Shown in pieces: positions 18,135-26,244 of a DNA stretch of 64,000 nt. The position numbers and the translations under genes were made by a program. Where the stretch lies: NCBI RefSeq assembly GCF_029623955.1, contig NZ_JARSBP010000002.1, positions 1,178,001 to 1,242,000 of the forward strand, given 5' to 3'. The notes under the pieces were generated by a model that made no database searches, was not told the origin of the DNA, and saw nothing but the letters and a program-made list of their open reading frames with translations. Positions within the stretch are counted from its first letter, which is position 1, and the number at the start of each line of letters is the position of its first letter. Source of the DNA: Mycobacterium sp. 236(2023) (lineage in GTDB: Bacteria; Actinomycetota; Actinomycetes; Mycobacteriales; Mycobacteriaceae).

Positions 18135-18709
18135 TGAGAACAGACGTTGGACGCCCCCGAAATCGGGCGATCGACGACGCGGTGCTCCGCGCGACGGTCG
18201 CGCTGCTCGGCGAGTCCTCCTACGCTGATCTGTCGCTCGAGGTCGTCGCAGCACGGGCCGGCACCAGCAAGCCGGCGATCTACCGGAGGTGGCGGAGCAA
18301 GGCGCACCTGGTGCACGAGGCGGTGTTCCCCATCAACGCCACCACTGAGATCCCTGCCACCGGCACGCTGGAAGGCGATGTGCGCGAGATGATTCGGCGC
18401 ACCCTGGCCGTGCTCAGCACACCTGCGGCTCGTGCAGCGCTGCCAGGACTCATCGGCGAGATGGCGTCCGACCCGACACTGCACTCCGCGCTGCTGGAAC
18501 GATTCGGCGACATCCTCGTGCGCGAGCTCAGCGACTATCTCCGGGACGCGATCACGCGCGGTGCGGTCCGCGACGATGTCACCGCATCCGACCTCGCCGA
18601 GGCCGTTGCCGGAATGACATTGCTGGCGTTGATCACTCGCGGTGCGAACGTCGACGAGACATGGATCGACCACACCGCCAGGCTCATCACGAAAGGAATC
18701 AGTGCATGA
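18134..18709 (+). CDS. TetR-family transcriptional regulator
   Basis: A 191-residue dimeric repressor. The N-terminal helix-turn-helix is LSLEVVAARAGTSKPAIYRRWRSKAHLVHEAVF, standard for TetR proteins. The C-terminal ligand domain (about 75-190) is helical with conserved-looking ALPGLIGEMASDPTLHSALLERFGD, seen in the subgroup with TetR_C_11-like ends. It is coupled to the DUF1214-like gene by an ATGA overlap and divergent from a sulfotransferase, so it probably controls both. The inverted repeat at 18117-18134 is the likely operator. The ligand is unknown. Confidence 0.88.
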   Translation: MRTDVGRPRNRAIDDAVLRATVALLGESSYADLSLEVVAARAGTSKPAIYRRWRSKAHLVHEAVFPINATTEIPATGTLEGDVREMIRRTLAVLSTPAARAALPGLIGEMASDPTLHSALLERFGDILVRELSDYLRDAITRGAVRDDVTASDLAEAVAGMTLLALITRGANVDETWIDHTARLITKGISA

Positions 18710-19818
18710 CCGCCGAAACCCACGAGGCGACGGACGCATGGCGTGAACTGCTCGATACGCTACGCGGTCTCGACGAGTCGTTCATGACCGGACCGAAGGC
18801 GGTCACCGACGATCGCCACGTCGCTGACGGCTACCGGATGATCGCGACGACGCTCGGGGTCGCGCTCGACACCTATCTGTTCGCCGACCCCAGCCGGCCG
18901 CGATGGCTCGAGGTCAACTCGCCGTTCCGCCCGGATCGGCGGTGGGGCGGCGACAACACCGACGCCATCTACTACATGTGCCCCGTCGACCCGGCGCGGC
19001 GCTACCGGATCAGCGGCAATCGCGGTGACAGCGTCTATTTTTCGGTGACCGCGTACAACGAGCCTTCGCCGGGCGCCTGGTCGGACCGGATTGTCGCGAT
19101 CCTGCGCGACGACGACCTCGACATCGACGAGGACGGCAACTTCACCTTCGAGTTCGGACCCGAACCCGACGCCGCGGTGTTGATGACGCGGGACTACCAG
19201 GCCGATCCGCTGGTGGGCCGTCCGGTGACCTGGACGATCGAGGCTCTCGATCCGCCGGAGCCGTTCCGGCACGGCGAGGCCGAGACCGCGGCGGCGTTGC
19301 GGGCCAGCGCCGCCTGGCTGCGCACGATGTTCGCGATCCTGCCGCTGGCCGTCGGTGTGAAGAACACCGACGCGCACAACCTCGGCCACGAAACCGCGAT
19401 GTCGGCCAACGATTTCGCGGAGCCGTACCAGGTGCCGGACGCCAACTTCGGGTGGTCGGCGCGCGACGCCTGTTACGCCTACGGCAGTTTCGACCTCGCC
19501 GACGACGAAGCGCTGGTGATCACGCACCGGCCACCGACGTGCCGGTTCTGGAACCTCGTCGTCTGGAACCAATTCATGGCGGTCCCAGGGGTGTTCGACG
19601 CGCGGAGCTCGGTCAACGGCTCCACAGCGGTACCCAACAGCGACGGGTCGGTGACGGTGGTCGTCTCCCGCGGGATGACGAGCCATCCCAATTCGCTGAC
19701 GACGCTGAATTATCCGCGAGGGAACCTCGCGTTCCGCTGGTTCCTGGCCGATGAGGTACCCGCCCGGCCCGAAGTCACCCTGGTCAAGGTCGGCGACGCC
19801 CCGACGGCGGTGGGCTGA
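18706..19818 (+). CDS. DUF1214-like protein (paralogue 3 of 3)
   Basis: A 370-residue soluble protein. It carries RRWGGDNTDAIYYMCPVD then YRISGNRGDSVYFSVTAYNEP (about residues 78-120) and a C-terminal NSDGSVTVVVSRGMTSHPNSLTTLNYPRGNLAFRW. It has the same architecture as the products at 3552 and 8186, except that the H-x-D-P-G-V-x-N-W block has diverged. The function is unknown. The start overlaps the TetR stop (ATGA), implying co-transcription and direct repression by that regulator; a sulfotransferase is on the other side. It ends about 20 bases before a DosR-type box that belongs to the next gene. Confidence 0.68.
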   Translation: MTAETHEATDAWRELLDTLRGLDESFMTGPKAVTDDRHVADGYRMIATTLGVALDTYLFADPSRPRWLEVNSPFRPDRRWGGDNTDAIYYMCPVDPARRYRISGNRGDSVYFSVTAYNEPSPGAWSDRIVAILRDDDLDIDEDGNFTFEFGPEPDAAVLMTRDYQADPLVGRPVTWTIEALDPPEPFRHGEAETAAALRASAAWLRTMFAILPLAVGVKNTDAHNLGHETAMSANDFAEPYQVPDANFGWSARDACYAYGSFDLADDEALVITHRPPTCRFWNLVVWNQFMAVPGVFDARSSVNGSTAVPNSDGSVTVVVSRGMTSHPNSLTTLNYPRGNLAFRWFLADEVPARPEVTLVKVGDAPTAVG

Positions 19819-19838
19819 GCTCCACGCCACCACGCGAA

Positions 19839-19874
19839 AGGACTTTCGTCCCACCCCCGAGGGACTGCTGCCTC
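19839..19874 (+). promoter_or_regulatory. DosR-type box (and a weaker second site) upstream of usp
   Basis: AGGACTTTCGTCCC (19839-19852) matches the DosR core GGGACT-TT-AGTCCC in 12 of 14 positions, with GGAC/GTCC inverted arms. A second, weaker GGGACT-containing site is at 19861-19874, 22 bases on. Paired boxes 90-130 bases before a usp start are typical of the mycobacterial dormancy regulon. Confidence 0.7.
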
Positions 19875-19966
19875 TGTCCCGCACCGCCGGGCGGCGATAG
19901 CTTGGAACTGTCGGACGGCAAAGGCGCCGGAATCACCGGAGTGCCGTCCCGGTGAGGAGGCCCATG

Positions 19967-20848
19967 ATGTCCACCCAATCAGCACCGCTTGGCGTCGTCG
20001 TCGGAGTAGACGGGTCGGCAGCATCGAGAGTGGCGGTCGACTGGGGCGCCCGCGACGCCGCGATGCGGAGGGCGCCGCTGACACTGGTGCACGTCCTGCC
20101 CAGCGCCGCCGTGCAGTCCTGGATCCAGGTCCCACTGCCTTCTGCGTTCTACGAAGACGAAAAGCGAGAAGCGACAAGGATTCTCGCCGACGCACGCGCC
20201 GTCGTCGACGCGGCGGCCACCGGGCTGCCGGAGATCACCGAAAAGGTCGTTTCCGGACAGCCCGTGCCGACACTTTCCGACCTGTCGAAGAACGCCGACC
20301 TGCTCGTCGTCGGCAGCAGGGGACTGGGGAAGTGGGAGCGGCGCCTGCTCGGCTCGGTCAGCACCGGACTGGTCCAGCACGCGCACTGCCCCGTCGCGGT
20401 GATCCATGACGAGGACCCGTTGATCCCGCATCCGGCCGACGCGCCTGTCGTCGTCGGCATCGACGGTTCGCCCGCCTCGGAGCACGCCACCGCCATCGCT
20501 TTCGACCAGGCGTCGCGTCGCGGAGTCGACCTGGTCGCGGTGCACACCTGGAGCGACGCGGGATACGCGCTGCCCGAGGCGGGCTGGGCGGAGATTCAGC
20601 CCGAGGAAGACTTGCTTCTCGCCGAACGGTTGGCGGGCTGGCAGGAACGCTACCCGGATGTGACGGTGGCGCGGGTGGTGTGCCGCGACCAGCCGGCCCG
20701 CCGGCTGCTCGACGAATCCGAACGAGCGCAACTGCTGGTGGTCGGCAGCCACGGCAGGGGTGGGTTCGCCGGCATGCTGCTCGGCTCGGTCGGGTCGCAG
20801 GTCGTCCAGTCGGCGCGAACGCCCGTCATCGTCGCGAGGACGGCGTGA
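19967..20848 (+). CDS. Universal stress protein, tandem UspA domains
   Basis: A 293-residue protein with two Usp domains (about 5-145 and 155-292). Both keep the ATP-binding G-x2-G-x9-G-S motif: VGSRGLGKWERRLLGSVS and VGSHGRGGFAGMLLGSVG. ATP binding and a role in hypoxia or stasis survival are known for mycobacterial tandem Usp proteins. ATG 19967 was chosen over ATG 19964 because GAGGAGG ends six bases before it. The DosR-type box at 19839 predicts induction by hypoxia or NO through DosRS. Its 3' end faces the acyl-CoA dehydrogenase pair with three bases between. Confidence 0.9.
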   Translation: MSTQSAPLGVVVGVDGSAASRVAVDWGARDAAMRRAPLTLVHVLPSAAVQSWIQVPLPSAFYEDEKREATRILADARAVVDAAATGLPEITEKVVSGQPVPTLSDLSKNADLLVVGSRGLGKWERRLLGSVSTGLVQHAHCPVAVIHDEDPLIPHPADAPVVVGIDGSPASEHATAIAFDQASRRGVDLVAVHTWSDAGYALPEAGWAEIQPEEDLLLAERLAGWQERYPDVTVARVVCRDQPARRLLDESERAQLLVVGSHGRGGFAGMLLGSVGSQVVQSARTPVIVARTA

Positions 20849-20851
20849 CGT

Positions 20852-21994
20852 CTATCGCGTTGTCAGCCGGCCGTACCGCGTGACGTGATGGTCGGTTGAC
20901 CCGAATTCGAACTGCAGGGCCGTCAGCCTTTTGAAGTAGTGGCCGATGGCGAGCTCTTCGGTCATGCCCATCCCGCCGTGCAACTGCACCGCCTGCTGGC
21001 CGACGAACTGAGCGGCCCGACCCACCGTCGCCTTGGCTGTCGACACCGCCTGCGCGCGAGTGGCGTCATCCTCGTCGAGCTTGAGGATCGCCAAAAGCAC
21101 TGCCGCCGCGGCCTGTTCGACCTCCATGTACATGTCGACCATCCGGTGCTGCAGCACCTGGAAGCTCCCGATCGGCTGCCCGAACTGCTGGCGCTGCTTG
21201 CAGTACTCGACCGTGTCGGCGAGCACGCGGCGCATGCATCCGACGGCCTCGGCGCTGACTGCCGCGGCACCCTCGTCGCGGGCCTTCGCGATCGACGGCC
21301 ACGCGCCGCCCTCGTCGCCGAGCAGCGCCGTAGCCGGCAGCAGCAGACCCTGCAGCGTGATGTCGGATGCGCGCCGGTCGTCGATGGTTCGGTAGTTGCG
21401 GAGCTCGATACCCGTTGGTGCGGACGCGATGTCGACGAGGAACAGCGAGATCCCGTCGGTGTCGGCGCGCTCGCCCGAGGTGCGTGCGGTGATCAGCACG
21501 TGGCCGGCGAGCGGGGTCGCGGCGGAGACGATCTTCTCGCCGGTCAGCACCCAGTCGTCGCCGTCACGGACGGCCTCGGTGGCCACGTCCTGCCAGAACT
21601 CGCCCGAGGTGGGCTCGGTGGCGGCCAGGGACACCAGGGCGGTGCCCTCGACGATCTTCTCGAGCAGAGCGGACGCGGTATCCCCGCCGGCGCGGCGCAA
21701 CAGACCGGCCGCCACCACGGCGGTGTCGACGTACGGCTCGACCACCAGGGCATGTCCCAGGGCCTCGGCGATCAGCATCATCTCCACCGGGCCGCCGCCG
21801 ATGCCGCCGGCCTCCTCGGGAAGCGCCGCGCCCAGAATGCCGAGGTCTTCGGCGAACGCCCGCCAGATCTCGGGCTGCCAGCCGGCCCCGGTTTTCGCTG
21901 CGGCACGGCTCTTTTCGAGGTCGTAACGGGTCGCGAGGAATCGGGTCAGGCCGTCGCGCAGCAGCGTTTGTTCGTCGTTGAGCTTGAAGTCCAT
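20852..21994 (-). CDS. Acyl-CoA dehydrogenase, small-subunit type
   Basis: A 380-residue flavoprotein of the FadE family. It starts MDFKLNDEQTLLRDGLTRFL and contains LAATEPTSGEFWQDVATEAVRDGDDWVLTGEKI, YCKQRQQFGQPIGSFQVLQHRMVDMYMEVEQ and VQLHGGMGMTEELAIGHYFKRL. It resembles the small subunit of the two-component enzymes (pimeloyl-CoA dehydrogenase PimD type, ChsE-like alpha2beta2). The partner gene is immediately upstream with no bases between, so both should form one heteromeric enzyme that introduces an alpha-beta double bond in an unusual acyl-CoA. The catalytic base must come from one chain only; its position is not certain here. Confidence 0.82.
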   Translation of the reverse strand: MDFKLNDEQTLLRDGLTRFLATRYDLEKSRAAAKTGAGWQPEIWRAFAEDLGILGAALPEEAGGIGGGPVEMMLIAEALGHALVVEPYVDTAVVAAGLLRRAGGDTASALLEKIVEGTALVSLAATEPTSGEFWQDVATEAVRDGDDWVLTGEKIVSAATPLAGHVLITARTSGERADTDGISLFLVDIASAPTGIELRNYRTIDDRRASDITLQGLLLPATALLGDEGGAWPSIAKARDEGAAAVSAEAVGCMRRVLADTVEYCKQRQQFGQPIGSFQVLQHRMVDMYMEVEQAAAAVLLAILKLDEDDATRAQAVSTAKATVGRAAQFVGQQAVQLHGGMGMTEELAIGHYFKRLTALQFEFGSTDHHVTRYGRLTTR

Positions 21995-23227
21995 TTAGAG
22001 TCCCAATGCGGCTTTGGCGAGGATGTTGCGCTGGATTTCGTTGCTGCCGGCGTAGATCGAGCCGGCGCGATCGTTGAAGTACCTCAGGGGGGCGACGGCC
22101 TGCCACGGCTCGCCGCTGACGTAGTCACCGGCGGGCGGCTCGAAATCGGCGATGGGGCCGCCGGGGAACGTCGCGTGGGGTTGATACACCCGCCCGCGGG
22201 GGCCTGCCGCCTCCATCGCGAGTTCGGTGATCGCCTGGCTCAATTCGGTGCCCAGCACCTTGAGCATCGACGATTTCGCACCCGGGTTGCCGCCTTCGGC
22301 GACGACCGCCAGCACCTGGTACTCCAGGATCTCGAGCACCTCGGTGCGCATGCGCGCGTCGGCAAGCTTGCGGGCGAACGCCGGGTCGTCGAGGAGGCGG
22401 CCGCCGTCGGGACCGGGTTGGTCGGCGGCGACGGCCGCGATGTTCTCGGCCATCACCTGCAGTGCCGGGGCGACGGCGCCGCCGCCGCGTTCGAACTCCA
22501 GCAGATACTTCGCGACCGTCCAGCCGTCGTCGATCTGGCCGATGACGTTGGACTTGGGCACCCGTACGTCGTCGAAGAAAACCTGGTTCTGCACCTCCTC
22601 ACCGGAGGTCATGACCAGTGGCCGGATCTCGATGCCCGGTGCGGACATGTCGATGAGGATGAACGTGATGCCCCGCTGCTTCTTGTCGGAGCGGGTGGTG
22701 CGCACCAGCGCGAAGATCCAGTTGGCTTCCTGGGCGTGCGTGGTCCAGATTTTGCTGCCGGTGCAGACGAGGTCGTCGCCGTCGTCGCGCGCGGCCATCG
22801 ACAGTGCGGCCAGATCGGAGCCCGCCTCCGGTTCGGAGTAGCCCTGGCAGAAGAAGACCTCACCGGTGAGGATCCGCGGCAAGAAGTACTTCTTTTGCTC
22901 GTCGGTGCCGAACTTGATGATCGCGTGCGCGACCATCCTGATGCCCATCGGGGAGAGCGACGGCGCGCCGGCCAGGGTCGATTCCCTGCTGAAGATGTAG
23001 TGCTGCGTCAGGCTCCAGTTGCAGCCGCCGTGGGCCACCGGCCATGCCGGCGCCGCCCAACCCCGCTCGTGCAGGATCCGCTGCCATTCCATGCTGGCGT
23101 CATGATCGGCGTACACGCTGGTCATCAGCTGGCCGGCACGCCGGAGCTCCGGGGTGAGCTTGTCGTCGAAAAAGGCCCGAACCTCGTCACGGAACTCGAG
23201 GTCGGTCTTCGACCACTCCAGATCCAT
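21995..23227 (-). CDS. Acyl-CoA dehydrogenase, large-subunit type
   Basis: A 410-residue flavoprotein. Blocks are WQRILHERGWAAPAWPVAHGG, the FAD/substrate loop QGYSEPEAGSDLAALSMAARDDGDDLVCTGSKIWTTHAQ and, near the end, AGSIYAGSNEIQRNILAKAALGL. The usual catalytic Glu of Y-E-G-T-S-E-I-Q is Ala here (YAGSNEIQ), as often seen in large subunits of two-component FadE enzymes. ATG 23227 was chosen over the longer frame because AGGAGA lies upstream and MDLEW fits the family. Expression is leftward with the small subunit; the promoter region holds TTAACTAACTAGGTTTA on the coding strand, a possible regulator site. Confidence 0.85.
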   Translation of the reverse strand: MDLEWSKTDLEFRDEVRAFFDDKLTPELRRAGQLMTSVYADHDASMEWQRILHERGWAAPAWPVAHGGCNWSLTQHYIFSRESTLAGAPSLSPMGIRMVAHAIIKFGTDEQKKYFLPRILTGEVFFCQGYSEPEAGSDLAALSMAARDDGDDLVCTGSKIWTTHAQEANWIFALVRTTRSDKKQRGITFILIDMSAPGIEIRPLVMTSGEEVQNQVFFDDVRVPKSNVIGQIDDGWTVAKYLLEFERGGGAVAPALQVMAENIAAVAADQPGPDGGRLLDDPAFARKLADARMRTEVLEILEYQVLAVVAEGGNPGAKSSMLKVLGTELSQAITELAMEAAGPRGRVYQPHATFPGGPIADFEPPAGDYVSGEPWQAVAPLRYFNDRAGSIYAGSNEIQRNILAKAALGL

Positions 23228-23569
23228 CGATGTCTCCTTTCCGCCGCACGGTACACACACAGTAAACCTAGTTAGTTAAGTGGAAGGTATGTGGGTGCGA
23301 TTCCGTGGGGCGAATCGGTCGTCGTGGCGGGGGGGTGTCGCGGTGCGTGCGACCGGCAGAACGTCGCGCCGTGGGCGTTCCGGCACCGGTGGTAGGTTTT
23401 TCATCGGTTGCCACAGTTCGTGATGGCAAATCCCCTCAGAACCCATCACGGCTGTGGCGACCCTGAAATGCATCGTCGGTTTGGTTGTCTATCGGCCATG
23501 TCATAGCCTTTAGCGGCCGAGCGGGTTCCGCTCCGGCTAATCCACCCCAAATTGCGAGGCAGAAACACC
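23228..23569. other. Divergent intergenic region, 342 bases
   Basis: No credible gene is present. The left end carries the promoter zone of the dehydrogenase pair, including an AAC-TAG-GTT inverted triplet around 23274 on the leftward strand. The right half has a long imperfect hairpin (23406-23462). A GAGG about 12 bases before TTG 23570 serves the next gene. Confidence 0.6.
23406..23462. repeat. Long imperfect inverted repeat (hairpin)
   Basis: Arms GGTTGCCACAG + CGTGATGG (23406-23426) and CCATCACG + CTGTGGCGACC (23443-23462) pair over about 20 positions, with two U-G pairs and one bulged base, closing a 16-base loop. No T-run follows, so it is not a classic terminator. It is upstream of the rightward gene at 23570. 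Confidence 0.65.
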
Positions 23570-24409
23570 TTGTCCTGTGAGTTCGAATGGGACGACGAAG
23601 TCGACGTCGTGTGCACCGACAGCGGTGTCGGTGGCCTCGCGACGGCGATCTCGGCGGTCGACGAAGACGGTGAGGTCTTCATCGCCGAGCTGCCACCGCC
23701 CGGGTACCGGGCTCCCGGCCGCCCTCAGCGAAGCTGGTTCTCTGTGCCCGGCGACGCGGGAACGCTCGAGTATCTCCGCGAATTGACGAGCGACATCGAC
23801 GTGGCGGCGCTCACCCAGGCCGATGCCGACCTGCCGGTGCGTCGCGCCGGTGAACCCGTCCCGGCCCGGCGCCGCCCGATTCCCCCGTATGAGGGTTGGC
23901 GGTTACGAGAGTGGGCGGCCACGTGCATACCGTCGCCGACCGGCTACCTCTACACCCAGGTGACCGACTGGAGATCACCGACGGTCGACTGCGGCGACGG
24001 CAACCTGCTCAAGATCGCCGAGATCGGGTCGATGACTCCGGACCCGTCCCGTCCGATCGGATCGGTACGCGAGTGGCTGATCGCAGAAGCACACGAGCGC
24101 GACCTGACGCCGGAGCCCGTGACACATTTCGACGGACTGGTCTTCGACGAAGGTGTGGTGGTCGGGGCGGTGTTCACGACCGACCGGGGTCCCATGACCA
24201 TCCGCGCGCGGCACGGAGTGCTGATCTGCAGGAACACACCTGACGCCGGGCAGAGCGCCACTGTGCGTTCTCCGGACGGCACCGCCCTGACCGTCGCGCT
24301 GGTCGGTAAGGAAGCGAGCCGGTTCGGGCGCGTGGAACTGCTGACCGAAGACGGCGCGGTCGCCGATGTCGCTGGCCGCCCGGGTGAACTCACGGCTTCG
24401 AAAAGCTGA
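23570..24409 (+). CDS. Degenerate FAD-dependent dehydrogenase-like protein, function unknown
   Basis: A protein of about 279 residues. The start FEWDDEVDVVCTDSGVGGLATAISAVDEDGEVFIAELP mimics the Rossmann N-terminus of 3-ketosteroid dehydrogenase/fumarate reductase flavoproteins (W-D-x-E-x-D-V-V-V-x-G-S-G-x-G-G-L), but the first glycine of the loop is Ser/Asp and the chain is about half the length of those enzymes. IARAHGVLICRNT-like residues 210-220 resemble a remnant FAD segment. It is probably a non-enzymatic relative or a regulator-like protein conserved in mycobacteria; no function is claimed. TTG 23570 has GAGG upstream; TTG 23552 is also possible. The 3' end overlaps the convergent dcpA gene by 20 bases. 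Confidence 0.5.
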   Translation: MSCEFEWDDEVDVVCTDSGVGGLATAISAVDEDGEVFIAELPPPGYRAPGRPQRSWFSVPGDAGTLEYLRELTSDIDVAALTQADADLPVRRAGEPVPARRRPIPPYEGWRLREWAATCIPSPTGYLYTQVTDWRSPTVDCGDGNLLKIAEIGSMTPDPSRPIGSVREWLIAEAHERDLTPEPVTHFDGLVFDEGVVVGAVFTTDRGPMTIRARHGVLICRNTPDAGQSATVRSPDGTALTVALVGKEASRFGRVELLTEDGAVADVAGRPGELTASKS

Positions 24410-26228
24410 CGGGGATCCGCCCTTTCGCGAACAACGACTCCATCGCCGCGCCGGCGATCGGGCGCGACAGCAGGAAGCCCTGCGCCCGATGACAACCGTG
24501 GCGCAGCAGCGTGAGCGCGGCCGCGTCGGTTTCCACACCCTCGGCGACCAACTCCAGCCCGAAAGCTTCGGCGAGCGCGATGATGGCGCGCACGATGGCG
24601 AGATCACCCGGGTCGGATCCCAGCTGCAGGACGAAACTCTTGTCGATCTTCAGCGTGTCGACCGGCAACGACTTCAGGTGCGACAGCGCGCTGTAACCCG
24701 TGCCGAAGTCGTCGATGGCGATCCGCACACCGGCTTCCTTGAGTCTGTTGAGCGTCACCCGGGTCGTCTCGATGTCCTGCACCACGACGCTCTCCGTGAT
24801 CTCCAGGCAGACCGATCCGTGGTCGAGGCCGAACTCGTCGATGATGCTCGCGACGGTTTCCACGAAATCGTCGGTGACGAGTTGCACCGGTGAGACGTTG
24901 ATCCGCATGATCGCGTCCTTCGCGATGCCGCGAGACCGCCAGGCCGCGAAATCCGAACACGCCGTGCGCATCACCCACCGGCCCAGCTCGCCGGCGAGAT
25001 TGATCGACTCGGCGACGCCGATGAACGATTCGGGGGACAGGAGTCCGCGGGTGGGATGCTGCCAGCGGACCAGCGCCTCGGCGGCCAGGATGTCCCCGGT
25101 GCGCATGTCGACCTCGGGAAGGTAGTGCAGCAGCAGCGCCCCGTTCTCGATGACGCTTTGCAGATGAAGCTCGATGTCGTTGTTGAACTCGTTCTTCCGC
25201 GACATGTCGTCGGTGAAGGCCGAAATCGTGTTGCCGCCGGAGCTTTTCGCGGCCAGCACAGCTTGGTCGGCGCGGCGGAGCAGATCGGAGGTGCTGTCGA
25301 CTCCCGGGATGCCCACCGCGACACCGATACTCACCGTGCGTGTCAACATTTCACCGTCGATGGACACGCGCTCGCGAAGGGCCGCCTGCAGATGGCCGGC
25401 GAGTTCCATGGCCGCGTCGCTGTCCATCGGCAGCGTCGGCACGACGACGAACTCGTCGCCGCCCAACCGGGCGATCAGGTTCGGAGTTTCGGCACCCCTG
25501 CGCAGTCGTTCGGCGAGCACGCGGATGAACCAGTCGCCCGCCGTGTGCCCGAGATAGTCGTTGATCGCCTTGAGCCGGTCGAGGTCGAAGAACAGTGCCG
25601 ACACCGGCCCCGGTCGACCTTCGGCGAGTCTCTCGTCGAGATGCGCCAGCAAGGCCCGGCGGTTGTAGAGGCCGGTCAGGTCGTCGTGCTCGGCGAGGTA
25701 GCGCAACTTCTCCTCGGCCTGCACCCGAGCCTGCGCCTGGGCGAACAACGAGGCGATCGCCTTGAGCGCGTTGAGTTCGGCGTCGGTCCAGTCGCGGTCG
25801 CCGAACTTGATGAAGCCGATCACCCCGGAGGTGATCTCGCCAGACAGCAACGGCACGCAGGCCATCGAAATCTCGGGAGTCTGCCTGCTCTCCTTGATCG
25901 TCTGCTGGTATTCGTCGGTGGCCGGTTCCGGGCGGATGACCACCGGCTCCTTCTGATGTTCCGCCATGGCGAAGACAGGATCCGCGTCGGCGAAATAGAC
26001 GACACCCAGCGGATCCGGATCGGGCACCCCGGGCCGAAGAGGCCAATCCGCCACCAGTACCGAAGCTCGGATCGAATGATCGTTGCGACGCAGGAAGCTC
26101 GCATCGACGTCGAAATACCGGCCGAGATCGGCCAGGACCTGCTGGCTCGCCTCAACGTAGGTTGCTGCCTCGACACCCATGAGACGGGTCGCCACCGAAG
26201 TGACCACGAGATCCAGACTTTCGGACAC
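24390..26228 (-). CDS. dcpA: GAF-GGDEF-EAL bifunctional c-di-GMP cyclase/phosphodiesterase (DcpA type)
   Basis: A 612-residue protein. The GAF domain (about 20-170) is followed by a GGDEF domain with intact GGDEF at 256-260 and an EAL domain from about 345. The EAL domain has E384-A-L, N-V-S-P-x-Q-L, L-E-I-T-E-S, D-D-F-G-T-G-Y-S, L-K-I-D-K and E-G-V-E-T, so all metal and catalytic residues are present. The inhibition site is lost (E-T-P-N where R-x-x-D would be). Layout and length equal M. smegmatis DcpA (MSDGC-1) and M. tuberculosis Rv1354c, which both make and degrade c-di-GMP. One oddity is Tyr-Leu-Pro at the usual Y-Q-P substrate contact. It is the last gene of a leftward operon behind the Rv1355c/MoeY-like gene (16 bases). 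Confidence 0.9.
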   Translation of the reverse strand: MSESLDLVVTSVATRLMGVEAATYVEASQQVLADLGRYFDVDASFLRRNDHSIRASVLVADWPLRPGVPDPDPLGVVYFADADPVFAMAEHQKEPVVIRPEPATDEYQQTIKESRQTPEISMACVPLLSGEITSGVIGFIKFGDRDWTDAELNALKAIASLFAQAQARVQAEEKLRYLAEHDDLTGLYNRRALLAHLDERLAEGRPGPVSALFFDLDRLKAINDYLGHTAGDWFIRVLAERLRRGAETPNLIARLGGDEFVVVPTLPMDSDAAMELAGHLQAALRERVSIDGEMLTRTVSIGVAVGIPGVDSTSDLLRRADQAVLAAKSSGGNTISAFTDDMSRKNEFNNDIELHLQSVIENGALLLHYLPEVDMRTGDILAAEALVRWQHPTRGLLSPESFIGVAESINLAGELGRWVMRTACSDFAAWRSRGIAKDAIMRINVSPVQLVTDDFVETVASIIDEFGLDHGSVCLEITESVVVQDIETTRVTLNRLKEAGVRIAIDDFGTGYSALSHLKSLPVDTLKIDKSFVLQLGSDPGDLAIVRAIIALAEAFGLELVAEGVETDAAALTLLRHGCHRAQGFLLSRPIAGAAMESLFAKGRIPVSFSKP

Positions 26229-26244
26229 TGACCTCCGTCCTGCT

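Noticed and set aside
23422..23505. 27-codon frame starting at ATG 23422
   Set aside because: The start codon is buried in the hairpin stem and there is no ribosome-binding site; no conserved feature.
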